From the NCBI GenBank assembly GCA_002786025.1, contig NHNW01000029.1:131384-195383 (forward strand): a stretch of 64,000 nt of DNA, read 5' to 3'. Positions 43,970 to 54,901 of the stretch are shown here, piece by piece; within the stretch, counting starts at the first letter, position 1; every line of letters begins with the position of its first letter. Source of the stretch: Zasmidium citrigriseum (taxonomy: Eukaryota > Ascomycota > Dothideomycetes > Mycosphaerellales > Mycosphaerellaceae). The position numbers and the translations under genes were made by a program. The notes below the pieces were generated by a model, which did not search any database, was not told where the DNA came from, and was given only the letters and a program-made list of their open reading frames with translations.

Positions 43970-44344
43970 CTACTCGTCTTCGTCCTCATCGCCTGCCTGC
44001 ATGTATCGGTACTTGATGTCCTTCCATTGTCGCTATTTGCAGTGTCAGTGGGACGTTCTCCCTCCCTGAGGTCTCTTGTACGTACGCCCTTGTTTATTTG
44101 GTCCCAGACCTTGTTCGAGACTGTGTCAAAGGCGCTGTAATCTGTTCAGCCAGGTCTCCCTCCATCGCTCTCTCGAGGATATGCGTACATCTCAGTTGCG
44201 AAGGCGCCGGCGAAAATGGTGGCCAGGAAGATGGAATTCCGCTTGACGAACGCTCTTTTCACCTGGTGGTTAGCCAATGCCTCGGATCGGGAGGCCAGGG
44301 AGCGGCGGAACGTACGAGTAAAGGCCGCTGAAGATGCCCGACAT
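43970..44344 (-). CDS. QCR9: cytochrome bc1 complex subunit 9
   Basis: Small inner-membrane subunit of respiratory complex III. Four tiny exons (44344-44316, 44254-44189, 44134-44086 and 44032-43970; 29, 66, 49 and 63 bases) join in frame to 68 residues beginning MSGIFSGLYSAFVKRNSIF. The single membrane helix (LATIFAGAFATE) and the following FDTVSNKVWDQINKG and RQWKDIKYRYM are family-typical. The protein ends in an acidic DEDEDE tail. The first acceptor (GAAAAG at 44255) is chosen because it alone keeps phase and the conserved join; a GTGAAAAG extension would break frame. Codon 32 becomes Ile where relatives have Met. The gene is divergent from the PYM-like gene 296 bases away. Confidence 0.88.
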
Positions 44345-44640
44345 GGTTGCAAAAGAGTCGGAGGGACGTAGAAGGGTGCGCGAGATCTCGGAGGGTGTTG
44401 GTGGTCGCAATGGGCAGTGGTGAAGTGGATTGAGAGTGGAAGTTGAGTTGAAGGGAGGCCGGCGTCTCAGCCAATCGGCGTCGACCTGCTGACTTGCGAC
44501 TGCTTCGACAGCCAAACCTCAATCCACTTTTAAGTCTATAGAACACTGTCTCGACGAATAACAAAGATACACTGCTTTGGCAGTCTTTGTAGTGGCAGTT
44601 GGTGGACTGCTCACTGCTATCTGGCTATCGTCTACACAGC
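44345..44640. promoter_or_regulatory. divergent promoter region, QCR9 / PYM-like
   Basis: A 296-base spacer between two divergent ATGs. It has to carry both promoters. No clear TATA element is visible on either strand. Confidence 0.4.
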
Positions 44641-45285
44641 ATGGCGCCACCACCAGCAGAATCGACCTCGCGATCTGGCATTCGCAAACTCAGCAACGGC
44701 GAGTCTGTCATTCCCGCTTCCACTCGCGCAGATGGCTCAGTCCGCAAGGAGATCCGCGTCAAGCCTGGCTACAAACCGCCCGAGGATGTAGAGGTCTACA
44801 AGAACCGGACAGCGGAGGCATGGAAGAATAGAGGCAAGGGAGGTGTGCCTGGCGCAGCTGCTGCAGACGAAGAAAAGCTGCCACCACATAAAGCTGCTGC
44901 GGCTGCTGCCAAGAACGCGAAGAGAAGGGAGGCCAGGAAGAAGGCCGCTGCAGGTGCGGCTGAGAAGGGAGAGGACAGAGAGTCGGCCACCGCAGATGGA
45001 AGCAAAGCTGAAGCTGGGAAGAACGAGACTACTGCGGACAAGCCTGAGGAGGTTGATCCAGAGGCAGAAAAGGCCAAGGAGGCGCGTAAGTTGGCTAAGA
45101 AGTTGAGGCAGGCTCGTGAACTCAAGGACAAGAAAGAACAGGGCGACAATTTGCTGCCGGAGCAGTTCGCCAAAGTGATCAAGATCAATGAACTGATCCG
45201 CCAGCTCGACAACCTGGGCTTTGATGCGGAGGGAGAGAAGAAGGAGCAAGGCGAGAGTGCCAAAGCCGACGAAGCAGCAGGTTGA
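44641..45285 (+). CDS. PYM-like (partner of Y14 and Mago) protein
   Basis: A single-exon protein of 214 residues. The N-terminal motif GIRKLSNGESVIPASTRADG, then VRKEIRVKPGYKPPEDVEVYKNR (about 12-58), matches the Mago/Y14-binding peptide of PYM/WIBG, which removes exon-junction complexes from mRNA on ribosomes. The remainder is Ala/Lys/Glu-rich and helical, ending in a conserved-looking KLRQARELKDKKEQGDNLLPEQFAKVIKIN segment. That is the expected PYM layout of a charged middle and a short C-terminal helix. The frame is open upstream without an ATG until 44641. A role in EJC recycling is inferred from the family; the presence of many spliced genes in this window is consistent with it. Confidence 0.8.
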   Translation: MAPPPAESTSRSGIRKLSNGESVIPASTRADGSVRKEIRVKPGYKPPEDVEVYKNRTAEAWKNRGKGGVPGAAAADEEKLPPHKAAAAAAKNAKRREARKKAAAGAAEKGEDRESATADGSKAEAGKNETTADKPEEVDPEAEKAKEARKLAKKLRQARELKDKKEQGDNLLPEQFAKVIKINELIRQLDNLGFDAEGEKKEQGESAKADEAAG

Positions 45286-45355
45286 GAAGTGCCATCGCGT
45301 CCATTCCCACAGCCTGGATTCCCATCACACTACCAGCAGTGCTTGGACTTTGCTG

Positions 45356-46031
45356 CTATCGAACATCCACCGTCACCAACACCGCCCGGCCCCTCAGCGT
45401 TTCGTACAGCCCATACTCGGTCTCTGTTCGGAAGTTGACCTGATCCATTCCCACCTCCACAGTCACAGGAGGCTTTGGCTGCTTCACCACTGGTCTTGCT
45501 TCTGGCGCCTTGCTCTGCTTGCGACCCCAAAAGGAGGATCTTGGCTGCGGTTGTGGTCGGGGTGGCAGGGGCTCCTCATTTACAGGGACAGGCATGCTAC
45601 CACCGAGTTCCAAAAGCATCTGCTCTTTCAGCAAACCCAACGCTTCAGGCTGCGTCCAAAATTGCGTCCCATCATAACGTCCCTCCAACTGTATCAAGAG
45701 TGGTCTGTCGTCTTCTGGAAATCCCACGAGCTCGCCTCTCCTGCTGGTGTCCGCTACGAATCGTCAGCCGTTTGTGTTCATTATTGGACTGGTGTCGCCT
45801 ACCTTGATCTGATGGCAGCAACAACAACGTTGTCTTCGACAGACCACTTTTCGCACGCTCTTTAATTTGCGGTAACAATTTCGAAATTAATGCAGCGACA
45901 TGCTGTGATCTGGATGATCCGACTTCCTCGCGAATGCTGAAGCGCTGCGGCACTTTCGAATCGGAATCATGATGGACGCCCTTCGCATCATAATCGCCCA
46001 CCGAATCCTCGTATGACGGTGGTTGCGACAT
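45356..46031 (-). CDS. conserved protein of unknown function, PPSY N-terminus
   Basis: Two exons (46031-45803 and 45753-45356, a 49-base GTAGGC...TAG intron) give 208 residues. The N-terminus MSQPPSYEDSVGDYD carries a PPxY-type motif, which in other proteins recruits WW-domain (Rsp5-like) ubiquitin ligases. The first part is helical (QHVAALISKLLPQIKERAKSG). The second part starts at RRGELVGFPEDDRPLLIQL and contains a Pro/Arg linker before VTVEVGMDQVNFRTETEYGLYETLRG. I do not recognise the fold. The acceptor TAG at 45754 is fixed by phase; the nearer CAG acceptors break the frame. The gene is convergent with the PYM-like gene, 70 bases apart. Confidence 0.7.
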
Positions 46032-46875
46032 TGCTTTGAGAAAATCCTCGGAGCAGGATCAGTCGTTTGGCTAAGAACTCAGTACAACCCGACAAGTCGG
46101 CTTATCGGCATGCGATGCGGCTATGTCGGCGCTGCAACGAGAACGTGACTTGCAGCTGAAAGACGCCAACACCACGACAATGATCATGAGACACAATCCG
46201 CAGGTGCGCGCAGATGCGGGATTTCGACGTCTGCCGGTACTGTGCCTCAGGCGATCTCGTAATTCGCGTTTGGGAACCACTGATTCGTCAAAGATGAAGG
46301 TCAAAGCCGGGAGTGCGCCATAAGCTGCGACTGAGGCATTAAAGAACCATTCGCAAAATTCCTTGGAGTTCGCCCGCCCTGCTGCATCACCGGCAAGGTA
46401 AGTTTGCCCTAGGCATCATTGCTGTGCAATGTGAGGCCGCCCTCTCTTGGTTCCTTGCAGCAGCTCAGCCTTGCTGCGCCCCCGATCGCTTCCTATTGGC
46501 TTTCTCGGCAGCTTGGTCACGAGGCATGCGTGCCTTGGGGTTGAGCGCTTTGACAAAGGAGTATACTCAATGACAGACATCTCTTTGGCCGATATCCCGT
46601 GGAACTGCGGCACCTCGCCAACGTGACTGTATCTTTGACCGGAGCGTTTTCGACTAGCTTTACGGCCATGGCTATGCGAGCTACCACAATGGAGGGTGTC
46701 TAAGCCCTCATATCAGAGGATGGTAGGGATATAAAATACTTCACTTTCTTCGAAACATTTTCTAGAAGACTTCCATCCTCAGTGTCTGCTTGACTTACAG
46801 GGTCCTTCCTACTGACTTGCCCTCACTGTCCAACATCTACTACCACAGTCGATCCACCCCTTCAACACCGCCAAC
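46032..46875. promoter_or_regulatory. divergent promoter region, unknown protein / flotillin
   Basis: About 840 bases between divergent starts. A TATAAAATA box lies at 46730-46738 on the plus strand, 138 bases before the flotillin ATG, followed by a C/T-rich leader. Short frames elsewhere are not supported. Confidence 0.45.
46730..46738 (+). promoter_or_regulatory. TATA box of the flotillin gene
   Basis: TATAAAATA, 138 bases upstream of the flotillin ATG. It is the best TATA match seen in this part of the window. Confidence 0.5.
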
Positions 46876-48542
46876 ATGGGAGTGTGGTATCATGTCTCCG
46901 AGCCCAACTCGTACCTCGCCATCACTGGCGCTGGTATCGAGAAGGTGCGGATCGCGAAGAAGGCCTTCGTGTATCCGTTCCAGAAGGTCACCAAGATCAG
47001 GTATGTCTCGAGCCAGAAAGCATTTTGCCATACCTCACTAACACTTCAATAGCATCACACCCTTCGACTTCAGCATGTCACTCCAAGCCATGACAAGCGA
47101 GAAGCTGCAGTTCTCCCTTCCAGCTGTCTTCACCATCGGTCCGGAAGATGAAATTGAGGCTTTGACGAAATACTCGGTACGAGAAGGACATTTTCTACCT
47201 ATCCACTGCACCTACTGATACGATATAGGTTCTCCTAACAGGCGACTCCGACGGCCAAGTCCAACAAACCAAAGGCGGCACCGTAGCCACCGGCCGCAAC
47301 CACGTCCAAGACATAGTCAAAGGCATCATCGAAGGCGAGACCCGCAGCATCGTCTCCAACATGACCATGGAAGAACTCTTCAACAACCGCCGCCTCTTCA
47401 AAGCCCAGGTCATCGAATGCGTGCAGAAAGAATTGGACCAATTCGGTCTGAGGATCTACAACGCCAACGTCAAAGAGCTCCAGGATATGGGCGACTCCAA
47501 GTATTTTGAGAGCTTGGCCCGCAAAGCTCATGAGGGCGCTCAGTCTCAGGCTCAGGTTGATGTTGCTAATGCCCGGATGGTTGGGCGGGTTGGTGAGGCG
47601 GAGAAGGAGGGGGAGGCCAAGCAGAAGATTGCGAAGATTAATGCGCATACCGCGGTCCTGGAAACGGAACGGAAGGTCGAGAAAGCGAACGCAGATCAGA
47701 AGCTCAAGACTCGTGAGATTGAGATCAGTCGAGAGTTAAACTTGGAACAAATCGCCGCCCAACGTACCGCCGAGCAGAAAGACGCCGAATTGCAGAAACT
47801 GGTCGAGCAGCGCCGCGCAGAGATGGAACTGGAACGTCTCCGCGCAACAACCGTTACACAAGCCAAAATCGCTCGTGAGAGTGCGCAGCAGAAGGCCGAT
47901 GCAGACCTGTACACCCAGACGAAGAAAGCTGATGCGCAGCAGTATAACCAGAAAGCCGAGGCGGAAGCTATCTACTACCGCAGTGCGCAGGATACGGATG
48001 CGGCGAACTACAAGCGCACCAAGGACGCTGAGGCGGAGCTTGTGGCCAGGAAGAATGAGGCTGAGGCTATGTTTTTGATGAAGGAGAGGGAGGCCGAAGC
48101 GCAGTTTGTTACGAGGGCGAAGGAGGCCGAAGCCGCCTATGTAGCCCGGAAGCGCGAAGCCGAAGGTCTCAGCGAAATGGCCAAAGCCTACGGCGAACTC
48201 GCCTCCGTCATGGGCGGTCCTCAAGGACTCATGCAGTTCCTCATGCTTCAACAAGGAACCTACGAACGCCTGGCGGAACAGAACGCCAAGGCTATCCATG
48301 GATTGCAGCCGAAGATCAATGTTTGGACGACTGGAGGCAGTGAAGGGGGAGCGGACGCCAGCATGGCTCCTATTCAGAATCTTTTCAAGAGTTTGCCGCC
48401 GCTGTTTAGCACCATCCAGGACCAAACGGGCATGACTCCACCTACGTGGATGGCGAATATGCCCCAGGCTGATGGTGCTGGGAAGGAGGGCGAGATCAAG
48501 AGGGCGGAGAAGAAGAACCAGGCGCTGATGAATGGGCACTAG
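46876..48542 (+). CDS. flotillin-like SPFH/PHB-domain protein
   Basis: Scaffold protein of ordered membrane microdomains (eisosome-separate rafts in fungi). Exons 46876-47000, 47053-47176 and 47229-48542 give 520 residues. The SPFH domain occupies about 1-200 (MGVWYHVSEPNSYLAITGAGI ... IVKGIIEGETRSIVSNMTMEELFNNR); a long charged coiled coil follows with repeated Glu-Ala-Glu-Ala units (for example AEAMFLMKEREAEAQFV). The C-terminus is Pro/Gly-rich. There is no signal peptide or membrane helix; family members attach by acylation, and a Gly at position 2 could allow myristoylation. Along the coiled coil the codon style alternates several times between C/A-ending and G/T-ending blocks (changes near 47500, 47740, 48000, 48120 and 48300). 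Confidence 0.93.
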
Positions 48543-49147
48543 GTGCATGGGGCTGCTGTTGATGGTGTTCTTGGGAGCATTTGGTTTGCTTGATACCCTT
48601 GTGTCTTTGTTGGTGGTATTAGTTGGCGGTTGTCTACTGGACTTATTGTTAATGTCTGTAGTGTTAATCTTGTATCAACACATTTTGACAAAGGTCTTCT
48701 CCAGCAAGGCAATCTCAAATGGTTTACGAGAGGCCGAGGAGATGGGAGGGAACAGCAAGTCATCCAGGGAAACGACGATAGCCAGGACACAGAAGAACGA
48801 ACGAACTCGTTGCAGACCAGAGATGCAATCACGATTGCCTTGTCCCAGGACTCGCCGCAATTCGGAGCACTGCCCTTGAACAACGCCCTCCGGCCATCCT
48901 CCTCGGAGCACGAAGCCTCCCACAAGACTATTCAAGCCGTCTCAAGCTTCAGCGGCCATTTCCACCATCTCCCACGTGGCTTATATTAGCCCAACACCAA
49001 CTTCCTACCGCAGGTGGCGTCTCTACTATTTGAAAAATCGCCGAACTTCCTACTCCACCGGCTATATAAGCCACGTGGAGACACGCTAGAAGTGGTCTCG
49101 AACGCACCAGTCGACGTTCACGTGCTTAACCTTGTGTTCTTTCCTGA
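48543..49147. other. convergent intergenic region, no gene seen
   Basis: About 600 bases between the 3' ends of the flotillin and PhzF-like genes. Overlapping frames of about 120 codons on both strands are not recognisable. Confidence 0.45.
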
Positions 49148-50146
49148 TCAGTACTCTACAACGCCCTCCATGACCTTGACCGCGGACCCGGATAACTCCA
49201 CCTTCTCAACGGATTGGAGACTTTGATCCAGAGTGATTGTGACGCCAATATCGGACGTGCGACCCATTTCAACGCCCTGCGTGACTTCGAACTGGGTCAC
49301 TCTCGCGCTGTGGGTTTTGAGGGCGAGCATGCAAGTCAAAGCACAAGCCGCGGAGCCTGTCGCTGGATCTTCTAAGACGCCTTCGATCATGCGAGTCTGA
49401 AGAGCGATGTGTCCGTCTTTCTGGCTGGTCAAGACGTAGAAGTACGAGCCTGAAAAGCCGGAGTCCCAGCCGTCGTAGTCGTCTAGTTTGGGCTCTGGTT
49501 TTGGGGATGTTGTGACTTTTCTCAGGGCTTCGAGGTCTGGGAGTTCGACCATGACGAAGTTCATTCCCTTGACTGGACTTGCCACGGCGATGGCTTCTTG
49601 GTCGTGGAGCACGCCTCGGAGAGAGGGTTGGAGGCCGTATACTTGCTCGATGGTGAAGGGGTACCTTGTGTGGAGATGGAAGTTGTGTGGGATGCTGGCC
49701 TTTGCCACATTGTTGGAGAAGTGCAAGTCGATGGGTCCCGCGTTGGCAATGAAGCGGCCTTGACTCGCGTTTGGGGAGAGTGTGCTGAGCGCGTAGACTG
49801 CGGCTCCGATTGTTGGGTGGCCTGACGATATCAGTCAAAATCAGATCTCTTCTTCTTCCTTGACAACCTCTTCGTAGTAGAAGATGACTGATTACTACTT
49901 GCCAGCAAAAGGAATCTCGCTCCTCGTCAAAAAGATCCTCACCCTCCACTCCACCACCCCATCACCTCCCTCCTTCCCCTCATGCACAAAAATCGTCTCG
50001 CTCAAATTGAACTCCCTGGCAATCCTCTGCATCGTCTCCGTCGCCACATCCTTGCCAGATGGAATCTTCACCACGGCCAAAGGGTTCCCGAGATATCGCT
50101 CTCGGGTGAACACATCGAGCGTGACGAAGTCCAGTTCCTGCGCCAT
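49148..50146 (-). CDS. PhzF-like isomerase/epimerase family protein
   Basis: Two exons (50146-49903 and 49821-49148) give 305 residues of the PhzF (phenazine biosynthesis F-like) fold, which resembles diaminopimelate epimerase. Landmarks are LDVFTRERYLGNPLAVV at the N-terminus, the catalytic Glu in FNLSETIFV, FAGHPTIGAAVYAL and the phosphate/carboxylate loop DPATGSAACALTCML. The conserved FAGHP is produced only if the 81-base intron uses a GC donor (GCAAGT) and a CAG acceptor; the nearby GTAGTA would shift frame. Fungal members are mostly uncharacterised and there are no phenazine genes here, so the substrate is unknown. Codons switch to G/T-ending near the end of the first exon. Confidence 0.85.
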
Positions 50147-51294
50147 GTCGAGTCGTTCTAGCTGCTGGATTTGGGTAGGCGTGCTTGTACAGGCTGCGGT
50201 TGGGGGATGTGGAAGGATGAGCGGGATCCCTGAAGAGCGGGAAGTTTGAAGTGTCGCGAGAAGGAAAGGGAAGGGACGATGTTCACTCGGGATGATAGGC
50301 AAGAACGAGAATCGCTCAATGCATTCGCGACTGGTCTATGTTTTCCCCTACCTGCGATTCATTCTGAAGTGGAGCGCACGACGCCCTACAAGCGACAAGC
50401 ATAGAATTCGCCGCCAAGTCTGACCCCTTCCACCAACACAAACAACAACGTACCTCTTCAATGTATATCTACAGATCAACAATACCTCACCCGACAACCC
50501 GGTACAGAGTCATGGTTCGCGAGAGAAACGCGTTCAAGACGCAAGACACGTGCATCTTGGTACGCTACCGAACCTTCTCCCTTCCCTTGGTGTTGCCAAA
50601 AGCGGTGCCAGAGGCGTCGATGAGACAGTCCCGGGCACGCCTCCGTGTTCTCAGGGACGGACGTGTTTGTGGAGGATGGGGAGATGCAGATGCAGGGCAA
50701 TGGGAAGCGACGTGGACTGCAGCTGGGAGCTCGTCTCCTCGAGGAGCTTCGATGAAGACTGGTGAGAGGGAAGGGAAGATGGGAGATGGGAGACAGCGAG
50801 GTACTGTTAACATCTTTGTTGATTTCATTCAACTACATGACTCTCGGTGTCACCGTCGAGCTCTTCTTCAACGCTCCATTCATTCCATCTGGCCGTTCAT
50901 CGCAGGCGCTTTTTCCTCATCCAATCCTCCTTCGACATCGCTCGTAAAAACAAATCCCTTCTTCCTGGCCAACCCAGTAGCTCCTTGCCATGCCGTGCTT
51001 GTGGTCCAGCTCGCGGCAAGGTACAACAACATTAATTTTGTTCGCCCGCGAGGACCCAATAGTCTGCTGCGTGCTGCAAGCGTTGCGTGTCTTCCTGGAG
51101 AACACTTCCGAACTGAATCTGAACATCTTGTCTGTACAACCGAACGTAGAAGACCAAAGCTCCGTGTGCTATGCATTTTTCCAATGTCCCGAGCTCGCCG
51201 GCTCTTGATGCTGCTGCTGATCGTGGTATCATCGCAATTCGTAAAAGTCGCAAAAACGTCAAGGTCACAAAAAGTGGTGTCGCTCAGACTGAGC
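50147..51294. other. intergenic, no convincing gene
   Basis: A 1.1-kb gap. A 289-codon plus-strand frame (50461-51330) starts with ATG, but it has no domain, mixed low-complexity composition and runs into the 3' end of the opposite-strand gene. I treat it as chance. Confidence 0.4.
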
Positions 51295-52698
51295 CTACAC
51301 CTCGTTGCTGGCTCGCTTGCCAGTCTTTGATCGTGCTTCATACTCCTGCCTCTTCCTCCGCATCTCCTCGACGTCAAAGGCTGGCGTGTCCGATGGTTGA
51401 CGGCCAGGTACGCTCGAGATGCTGCCTTTTCGGTCGCTCAATGAGCCCAAGCTGCGCATCTTTCGAAGCATCTTGGGCTTGTCGACCTGGGGAACCGGTG
51501 GAGAGTCGTTCCCGATGATTTCCGTCACGTCCGTTCTGCTCCGCCCAATGCCCTTCAAGCCCCTTGCAATCTTCTCCAATGCAGTGCTTGGTCGACCGCC
51601 CAGTGGAGTCTTCGGTCGAGTGAATTCGATCGGTGAGCTGGGCTCGTTGCTGGCTGAGCTTCGAGTAGACGGTCGTTGATCGGAGTTGGATGTGAAGCTG
51701 ATGCCAGAGTCCGCTTTTCGCTGATGTCGGGACTGGTTGGAATCTCGCTTCTTCTGTGGTGACACATCTTGCACATCGCAGATGGTGCCACATTCGTTGA
51801 TCACTGAGTTGGCGAGCTGCAGGTACATGCTCAATGTGCGAGTTACCGCAGCCCAACCGTTCTCGTCCTGAGGTCCTTTGCCCTGTTGCATGACATTGCG
51901 GAGGATCTGAGTGCCACTCTTCTCGACAGCCTGAATGTACTTGAAGAAGCCGTCACGTTGACTCTTGAGGACAGGAGGAGTCAACTTGGCTGTCGGAGAT
52001 TGTGCTTTGTTGCTCATCATTGGAGGTGGGTATAAGGTGTTGAGCATGGCGACGCAGTTGTGCTTGTTGAATGGCTGTAATGAGAGTTCATTGATGAGGA
52101 TCCATCGTCGGAGGCCAATGTAGACCTGCGTATAGAGTGTGTCGACTTTGCGCTCCTTCTGCTCCATCGACTCGACCCATTGCTGGACGCCGGGATAGCG
52201 CTCGGCCAGGTTGGCATCTTGGGCGAGGGCATTGCGATCGATGTCCAATCGCTCAAAGGCAGCAGCGACTTCCCGGCGTCGTCTGGTTTCAAGATCCTGG
52301 AGGTAGTCCAAGCCAGTGAGTGCCTGGGGAAAATCGACATGGGTTAGCTCTGACGGAAAGCACCGCTGAACAAAAGACGTGATGAAGCTCGGTGGCAGCG
52401 AGGCGGCTTGGTTCGGCAGGTTGGACAGCTTGGCCATGAGATTCCGGGTCAGAGTCTCGGTGGACCTGCCATCGGAAGAGGAGAAGGAGCCTTGGGCAAT
52501 GCTGGGCGAGCTGTTGGTGCTCGACGGCGGCGTGGACTGATTTTGGCCGCGAGGTTGGCAGTTGAGTGTGTACATAGTACGCAGTGGGATCTCATAGCTG
52601 CCGGGGTAGGTGAGGATGTGGTCGAGTATGAGTTGGTAGGAGGAGCCATTGGACGAGACGGAAGAGCCGGAGGAGCGTGAATGCTGGTAGGCAGCCAT
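51295..52698 (-). CDS. conserved fungal protein of unknown function (467 residues)
   Basis: A single exon with an ATG at 52698. The N-terminus SSYQLILDHILTYPGSYEIPLRTMYTLN looks strongly conserved; I recall similar fungal proteins but no function. A helical domain spans roughly 80-310 (MAKLSNLPNQAASLPPSFITSFVQRC ... TRTLSMYLQLANSVINECGTICDV), followed by a basic, Ser-rich disordered tail with RKADSGISFTSNSDQRPSTRSS and a Glu/Arg-rich end (EEMRRKRQEYEARSKTGKRA). There is no signal peptide or membrane helix, so it is probably cytosolic or nuclear. No catalytic motif is visible; it may be a scaffold. Confidence is high that it is a gene and low on role. Confidence 0.82.
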   Translation of the reverse strand: MAAYQHSRSSGSSVSSNGSSYQLILDHILTYPGSYEIPLRTMYTLNCQPRGQNQSTPPSSTNSSPSIAQGSFSSSDGRSTETLTRNLMAKLSNLPNQAASLPPSFITSFVQRCFPSELTHVDFPQALTGLDYLQDLETRRRREVAAAFERLDIDRNALAQDANLAERYPGVQQWVESMEQKERKVDTLYTQVYIGLRRWILINELSLQPFNKHNCVAMLNTLYPPPMMSNKAQSPTAKLTPPVLKSQRDGFFKYIQAVEKSGTQILRNVMQQGKGPQDENGWAAVTRTLSMYLQLANSVINECGTICDVQDVSPQKKRDSNQSRHQRKADSGISFTSNSDQRPSTRSSASNEPSSPIEFTRPKTPLGGRPSTALEKIARGLKGIGRSRTDVTEIIGNDSPPVPQVDKPKMLRKMRSLGSLSDRKGSISSVPGRQPSDTPAFDVEEMRRKRQEYEARSKTGKRASNEV

Positions 52699-54901
52699 GG
52701 TGGGATGAGTTCTTCAAGTCGGCGTCGAGCCGGGAGCAAGCGAGGGTGTGGTCAGCGTCGAGCGGCGGAGTGAAAGTCGATGTCGGTGGTGGTGAAGTGA
52801 ATCCGCGCAGCAGAGGGTCGTCCGGGTGAGAGAGTGAGAGTGGTGGTGTTGTTGGGCGAGCGAGCGGCGGGATGGTTGGCGAAGGACTGTGCGTTCGAGG
52901 AGCCCCGCGTTGGGTTGATGAGGCCAATCTTCGAACACGAGCAGCAGCAGGGACTTCCACACTGGATGGGCAGGGCGACGGCGGTGGTGACTTTTGGTGA
53001 ATCCGGGGGCAGCGTGTCTCTCATATGCCAGACGCAGGTTGTTTGGAAGCGTTTGGCGCGTGGCCGTTGAGTCGACGACTGCGACCTCCTAGTCCCAGTC
53101 CCAGTCCACAACTTTTGCTGGCCGCCGAACAGCCCAGAAGAGGTGTCGGGAGCCCAGCGGGTCAGTCCGAGCGCGGCTGTCCAAGCTTCTCTGCCCGTCG
53201 TTGGCGCGAGTAGGCCTCCAGAAACACCCGACACAGTCTCTCCGTTCGCGGCCGTCACGTTTAGTCGACAAACGCCGTCACAAAGCGATCAGTGCACAAA
53301 CGACGAGATCGATGTCGATAGCAGCTGGACCTCTGCTCGCTCTCCGGGGACGCAGCTCTCAGATATGGCCTCCCAGCAAGCTCGACGCTGCTTTTTGCTC
53401 GCAGACGTCGTCGAGCTCGATGGAGCAGCGCGAAAAGATTCTTTCCCACTAACGCGAGCGCCAGCCTTCATCCTTCCGCCGGATATGCAGTCTCGCAGCC
53501 GGCACCGCCTTGCCCACCGCGCCGGATCGCGCTACGATTCTTCAGGCCTGGCCCTTGCTTTAGCCTGTCGGCTCTTGAGCCTAGCAGCGAGCATCGCCTC
53601 GGGTCTGCAAACACAGTCAAGCTGCGAGCTGCTCTGGCAACTGAAGGCAACCCGCCGCTGCTGCCCCTCCACCTGCGACTCTCGCCGCCGCCGTATCGTG
53701 CGTATGCACCCCGTCACACCAAGCTCGTTACTCCGGCGCAGCCTCGAGCCGCGGGGATGGCCATCACTGCCACGCCTCGCCGCAACCAACAACTTCTCCC
53801 CCGATGTGGCCTCGACTTTCCCCCGCCAAATCACCACCACCGTCTGGAGAGGCGTGGGCGGCGGCTTCCCCATTTAATCTCCGAACGGTTCACTTGCTGT
53901 CCCTTTGACATCCCGCTGCTGTGGCTTGACAGGAAGCCTTCCGACAAGGCGGGTTGAGCGCGATAAGATTCAGCCCCGCGCACCCGTCCTCTCCTGGTCT
54001 ACGGAACTCACTCTGGCTAGTGTGATGAGACAGGCCAGCATCAGGCCCGACGCTCTTGCGCAGCAGCCCGTTCTGCAGCCAACCGAGCAAACAGCAATAG
54101 GTAATCGACTGCCTCGATGCATCTCCAGCGCCCGACATCACTGTGCAGCTGTGTATCACGCTCGCGTGCCTCGGTCACCACCACCAGCAGAATCTTCACC
54201 ACGCGTTCGTATGGAGACGAATTCACAACAATGGCGACGAGCTCCACGGTCTTCGGTCCGTTCTGCTCTCCTTACGGCATTGTTTTCACATGTTGAAAGC
54301 CACTCTCAGCCTCATCGAACCTACCAAAATAGCCGGCTGGATCAAACGTTTGCCCTCAACGGCTTCGAGGCATCCGATCAGGAAGGTGATGTTCGACTTT
54401 GGACCGCATAGCCGGCAGCTCTCGCCTTCGCTGTTCCAGATGGTTCGGCTGCACGATCACTCTGCCCTGCGTTCGGGCTCCCCAGGGGAACGTGTTTGAC
54501 CTGGCATGTGAAAAACCAACAACAAGCTGTGCAAGCTCTGGGAACTTCAAACGAGATCTGCATGTCTCCAGCTGCGTCCCGTCTTCCCCTGGCTCCCGGG
54601 CCGGTCTTTCGAGGACCGCGTCCTTCTACAAACTGAAGCGATCGTCGTGGTGACGGTCGAATGGGGCCCAACATTCGATGTGGGCAGGTGGAGTTACAAC
54701 CCGTCTTCTTCCTACAAACACAGTTCGACAGTCAACATTCAGCGCGATCGCATAGGTTGAAATCGTTGGAGCTTCCGACGGTAGCCGGCAGTCTCAATCG
54801 ACACTTGGCTATGAGCTGGAGCAAAATTTGAGATGTATCCAAGTTACTGTTCGTTCATCGGTGGAGCTGTTAACATGCCACCGGTTGCACTGGATCATTC
54901 A
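52699..54901. other. 2.2-kb gene-free region
   Basis: Upstream of the 467-residue protein gene and downstream of the P450 gene. Several 60-240-codon frames overlap on both strands (for example 53143-53877), which is the pattern of GC-rich non-coding DNA. No product, RNA gene or repeat is recognised. Confidence 0.4.

Noticed and set aside
47736..48548. 270-codon minus-strand frame
   Set aside because: Antisense to the flotillin coiled coil; composition is explained by the opposite strand.
50461..51330. 289-codon plus-strand ATG frame
   Set aside because: No domain and erratic composition, and it enters the 3' end of the opposite gene. Kept as intergenic.
53143..53877. 244-codon plus-strand frame
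   Set aside because: Surrounded by equally long frames on both strands in GC-rich DNA; no recognisable protein.
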